Assembly (NCBI GenBank): GCA_035236585.1
Contig: CP141138.1
Location: 29,027,437 to 29,091,436 of the forward strand
Reading direction: 5' to 3'
Length of the DNA stretch: 64,000 nt
From: Warburgia ugandensis
Taxonomy: Eukaryota > Streptophyta > Magnoliopsida > Canellales > Canellaceae
The notes beneath the pieces were generated by a model. It was given only the letters and a program-made list of their open reading frames with translations. It made no database searches and was not told where the DNA came from. Positions 60,151 through 64,000 of the stretch are shown here, piece by piece. The translations under genes were made by a program, and so were the position numbers. Positions within the stretch are counted from its first letter, which is position 1; each line of letters opens with the position of its first letter.

Positions 60151-60154
60151 AGGA

Positions 60155-61720
60155 TATTGTGATCCCAAGAGGGGGGATTATTGGAAAACATATAAAAAGT
60201 GGAGAACATTTCTCGATTTGAAACTAGAACTATAAAATAGTTATGATCAAACTTGAATCATGTGAATTAGTATCTTTAAACATAAATCAATAGAAAAATC
60301 ATATGTTGTCTAGGATCAAATCTACAATCCTTCTATTAGTCCACAACTAATTGAGAATTAGCTCCTTTGGATTCTTCTGCTTCTTCTCTTAGAGGTGGCT
60401 CCATGTCCCAACTCTTAAGAATTAAATATAGGAAGAAAGTCCTAGGGTTTTTCCCCTTGAGAAAACTCTCTAAGGAAGAGCTGTTTTTTACATATTATAA
60501 TTATCTCTAACTCTCTTTATTGCATTACTTATGTAAAGAGTAAGTCATCCCCAAGTTATTCGGTAAGTTAGGAAATAACTTCCCTAGTTTTAGTTCAATT
60601 GGCAATTTAAATGTGACCTTCTAGGAACCCTTCTAAGTATGGTATCTCTCTAGCTTTCCAATAAAAAGGTCACTTTGCTAATTCCAATCAAATTCTTTTA
60701 AAATTTTAAAGGGTGTTTCTTCATGCTAGAGATAATGATGTGACATGAAGCGAATCTACCCACCAATAGCCAAATATGGCTCATATTAGAAGATTAATTG
60801 CATATGTACGCTCATGGGTAAATTATTATTTTACCCCTATAGGCAACTTATCATTATTGTCTTAGATAATTATATTCATTTGTGAAACCAATATGGAGCA
60901 TATTGACTCACTTACCCATGGGCATGTCAACTTTGTACAATCAAATACAATGGGCCCCATCTAACTAACTTCAAATCTCCTTAAAAATCTTCTTTTGAAA
61001 ATATTATATTTGAAATCCTTATACTTAAAAAATCAATCTAATAAATATTTTATCAAAAATCACCAACGTCTTAGATTACCAAGTTCATTTGCAAGATGAC
61101 ACACAATGAATATGTTACTCTCTATATAAGAGAGTGGGACTCATGTTGGAAATCTTCTATTCTTTTCGAGTTTATAAATGTTGAACTGCACTTAGAATAA
61201 TCATGAATAAATTTCATCATAAATTGCACCAAAGGCCAATATTAATCTCATTAAGAATATAGATTCTGCTAGTCGAAGGGAAATTATGGTGATGTGTATC
61301 TAGAAACACTTTGTATTCTATATAGGTAAGGTTATGTCCTATGTGGAAAAAAACTTTCAAGGTATCTACTTCAAATTTTTTGAGAATTGATTATCTTTAT
61401 CTTATGAAAACATTCTATTTGACAAGTATAGCAGAAATGGGTTCTCATTCCCATTCTAACTTGATGACTATTTTAGGTTTACATAAAACTAGAATTCCAT
61501 TTCTCATCCTATGGTTCAACTATCATTTTGCTGTGATCCAGGTTTTCATAAATGATTTTCAAGATAAAAATTTTGAAATAGATTCCTGTAGGATTTTCTT
61601 TTTTTTAGAAAACATTTTAAAAAGTGTACCGATATATCACTTTTTCAATACTACCGTCGGGCCTGGTACACTTTTCAGACTTCACATATAGAAATAATAA
61701 GAATATGGAAACGTAAGAAC
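60155..61720. mobile_element. Probable non-coding retroelement-derived repeat
   Basis: It begins near TGATCCCAAGAGGGGGGATT, a purine-rich phrase that recurs at one edge of dispersed LTR-type repeats in several plant genomes, as far as I recall. AT-rich non-coding DNA follows. The 116-codon plus frame at 61341-61691 has no known motif. Boundaries and class are uncertain, and there is no second copy in the window to test them against. Confidence 0.3.
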
Positions 61721-62438
61721 TACTGGTTACAACTAATAAAAAGCTTCATGTTTATTACATGAGAGTCAAATAGGTGTTTACATGACAACTAGAACCAAAA
61801 ATTAGAAACTAATTTATTCTCCACTGTTACTTTTTGATCAACCCCTCTTAGTCCTTCTCACCAAGCCACTATTGCACAGAAGTTTCACCTAAAAAATGTT
61901 AGTGGAGGTTAGTATGACTACTCAATAAGAAAATGCCTAAGCCAATAGTTTGGAAACTTCAGCAGTCATGTGTGCATAAGTTAAGCAATGCAAACAATTA
62001 ATATTCGATATCAAAATCTCATAGTTTCCAAATCATTTTGAAAATCCTATAAATTGTAGATGTGCAAAAACGTCTGAAATCCTTTCATATCCTATTGTAT
62101 CAAATCGTATCCTGTCATATTACTAAGCGATAGCATCTTGCCACATTCCTAAATAGGCAATAGTCAATATCCTCGAGGATGGCCAAAATGTTAGTATGTG
62201 TCTTGTAACTACAAGGTCTATTATGCATGTAGAGGACTACCGTCCCACCACGCTCGGCCACAGATAACTTATGGACTATTCCAGTTCTCATGGCCATGCT
62301 AGATCTATTCAAAAGTAGTCTCCCCATAATACATAGTCCTGACTGTGCCCCTCTTTCCAGCAAGTATCTGTTTCGGAGACCAGGGCCCAATCTAATCCTC
62401 CTAGCATCGAGCCTTAGGGTCTTGTAGTCCTCCTAAAT
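61721..62438. other. Unassigned DNA
   Basis: No gene recognised. The minus-strand frame at 62115-62390 (91 codons) has no known motif. The moderately GC-rich text resembles the interior of long LTRs, but I could not align it with the other elements in this window. Confidence 0.35.
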
Positions 62439-62530
62439 CAACTACAAGAGTCATATATCTATACCAACTACAAGAGTCCTCTATCTATATCGACTAAAAG
62501 AGCTATCGACTTCAAGAGTCTCTATACTTT
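62439..62530. repeat. 26-bp minisatellite, about 3.5 copies
   Basis: CAACTACAAGAGTC plus a TATCTATA segment repeats at 62439 and 62465, then in shortened forms (CGACTAAAAGAGCTAT, CGACTTCAAGAGTC) from about 62491. Confidence 0.75.
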
Positions 62531-62949
62531 GACTGATATGTTCGCACCAATTGTGCGCTATCAAAATCTATACTATTGAAATCTCAGTATAGTATCAAAA
62601 TTAAGATTTTGCTATCATATCCGTTCTATAATGCAAAAGCATTTAAACACATTTCCTATACGTGTAAAATTCTGTACTATAATTCCATGCTTATTCAGCC
62701 TTTTCAAATATGCGTAAAATATCATTTTCAGTAAAACATTTCATATTACTTATAGAAATTCATATGGAAACATGGGTTTGCGTCCCCCTATGCAACTTGC
62801 AAACTAATTTATACACCTATGATTTTACATTTCAAATAGAATAATCATCAACTAACTTATTGTAATCTTAGCACATGCACAAATATATCCATGGTTCAAA
62901 ATTTCTAAAATACATGATATCAAACCCATCAAAACCCTGTGTGCCTGTA

Positions 62950-63300
62950 CACCACTGTGTGCACTATGGATATAATGCCAAATGCTACATGCAATGCCTG
63001 TACATTGTGCCCTATGCGCGTGCTCAATGCTATGTCCACTGATCTATGCCCGTCTTCTATGCGCAGTGCTTGCGAGCTCTGGTTTGCGCCTGTGTGTGAT
63101 GGTTGTGTACGGTGAACATGCTCAATGTCATGTGCACCAAGGCCTATGCTTGTACATTATACCGAGTGCCATGGGCACTGTGGCCTGTGCCTGTTGCTGG
63201 GTGCTGTGTGCATTGTCCATGCACCGAGTGCTCTGCACAGTGCCCATGCGCTTGGTGTTTTGCACAGTGACGATGCGCTGGGTGTTATGTGCAGTGTCCA
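62950..63300. repeat. GC-rich degenerate tandem repeat
   Basis: Recurrent words such as TGTGCA, GCACAGTGCCCATGCGCT and GCACAGTGACGATGCGCT, spaced about 28-30 bp apart at the right end (63215-63300), make a degraded GC-rich minisatellite. The Cys/Ala/Leu-rich frames here (62982-63349) are translations of it and not genes. Confidence 0.65.
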
Positions 63301-63929
63301 TGTAATACCCCTAATTTTTAGAATTCTTTTAAGAAAATATTATTTATGATTTGAATGAAATATGGAATCAGAATTCCCAAGAATTGAGTTTTGTATAATT
63401 AAACTTACAATAAAAAAGCTTAAAATTAGTAGATGAAATATTAATATTTGTAATATATGTGGAAGAACGATTCCAAGAACTCTAAATATGCTGAAAATGG
63501 CGATCAAATGAATAATTCATAATTATTTTAATTAAGTTATTTTAATTTAGAAATTATTAATGGGCAAAAAGATAAAATCACTTGAAGTGGGCCCTACTTG
63601 ATAGAATTCTATGTTTTAAATTTTGAAACTTGTTAATTAAAACCCACAATTAATATGTAATAATTTTCTAAAAATTAATTATCATTAGTTATAATAAGTA
63701 AATGTTTTAAGCATATAATAATAATAATTAGTGTGTGTGTGTATATACGCACACTCTCAACAGACGAACCGAGACTGCAGTAAGCCCATCGGACCATGCA
63801 CATCGACTGAAGGCTCTAGTCCCCGTGCCTGGTTGATATCCCTCTTTTCTGTCACTGCTGCATTGCCCTGGTGCTCCGGCCGACTACCAGAAAAAACCGA
63901 ATGTGAAATTGAGAGAAAGGAAGAAGAAG

Positions 63930-63982
<53 letters not shown>

Positions 63983-64000
63983 CCAACCAGAAGCTCTCGA
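63301..64000 (+). mobile_element. Start of an LTR-like sequence, cut by the window edge
   Basis: TGTAATACCCCTAATTTTTA resembles the start of the LTR-like insertion at 28369 (TGTGACGACCCTAGTTTTTA), and TGTAATACCCC-type starts are common in plant Ty3/Gypsy LTRs. A GC-richer part follows (63750-63900), then a GA run (about 63935-63980). No end is visible in the window. Confidence 0.4.
63935..63980. repeat. (GA)n microsatellite
   Basis: About 23 GA units after a GAAGAAGAAGAAG stretch, near the window end. Confidence 0.9.

Noticed and set aside
62982-63349. 107- and 74-codon frames
   Set aside because: Translations of a degraded GC-rich tandem repeat.

Overview
The window is nuclear DNA of a flowering plant, most likely a eudicot (species not determinable from sequence alone). 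The evidence is a plant-type LRR receptor kinase with plant splice sites, together with plant Ty3/Gypsy, CACTA (En/Spm) and LINE relics in AT-rich DNA. Only one gene looks intact: a 19-exon LRR-VIII-1 / HPCA1-like receptor kinase at 52980-59835 on the plus strand (966 codons by my exon model). Nearly everything left of about 49 kb is layered transposon debris.

Layout. 1-20.8 kb: relics of one Ty3/Gypsy family (called family B here). It comprises a protease/RT remnant, 3' spacer, polypurine-like tracts and long pyrimidine-rich LTRs, including a tandem duplication of a polypurine-tract-plus-LTR unit. Solo LTRs of a second family (family A, about 2.2-2.4 kb) have inserted into it; one of them carries an inverted copy of itself. 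20.9-22.3 kb: an intron-containing, broken fragment of a CDC7-like protein kinase gene. 23.9 kb: a LINE reverse-transcriptase fragment. 24.8-34.3 kb: a CACTA element with a minus-strand TNP2 transposase pseudogene, split by a 3.05-kb LTR-like insertion with an exact 5-bp target duplication. 34.3-36.8 kb: unassigned DNA, then the 3' end of another CACTA element. 37.2-40.6 kb: another family-B LTR. 41.8-48.1 kb: a CACTA second-ORF pseudogene (PF03004-like part plus Ulp1-like protease part), interrupted by a clean family-A solo LTR. 48.1-48.9 kb: a second LINE relic. 49-52.5 kb: featureless intergenic DNA. 52.98-59.84 kb: the receptor kinase. 60-64 kb: more repeats, minisatellites and the beginning of an LTR-like sequence cut by the window edge.

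The insertions can be ordered in time. The CACTA elements and the family-B tandem duplication came first, because LTRs sit inside them. I found no new biological system. The most informative items are the datable nested insertions, whose empty sites can be inferred from paralogous copies or from reading-frame continuity, the captured CDC7-like gene fragment, and the complete peroxide-sensor-type receptor kinase. Boundaries given to the base are those where I saw target-site duplications or splice signals; the others are approximate.
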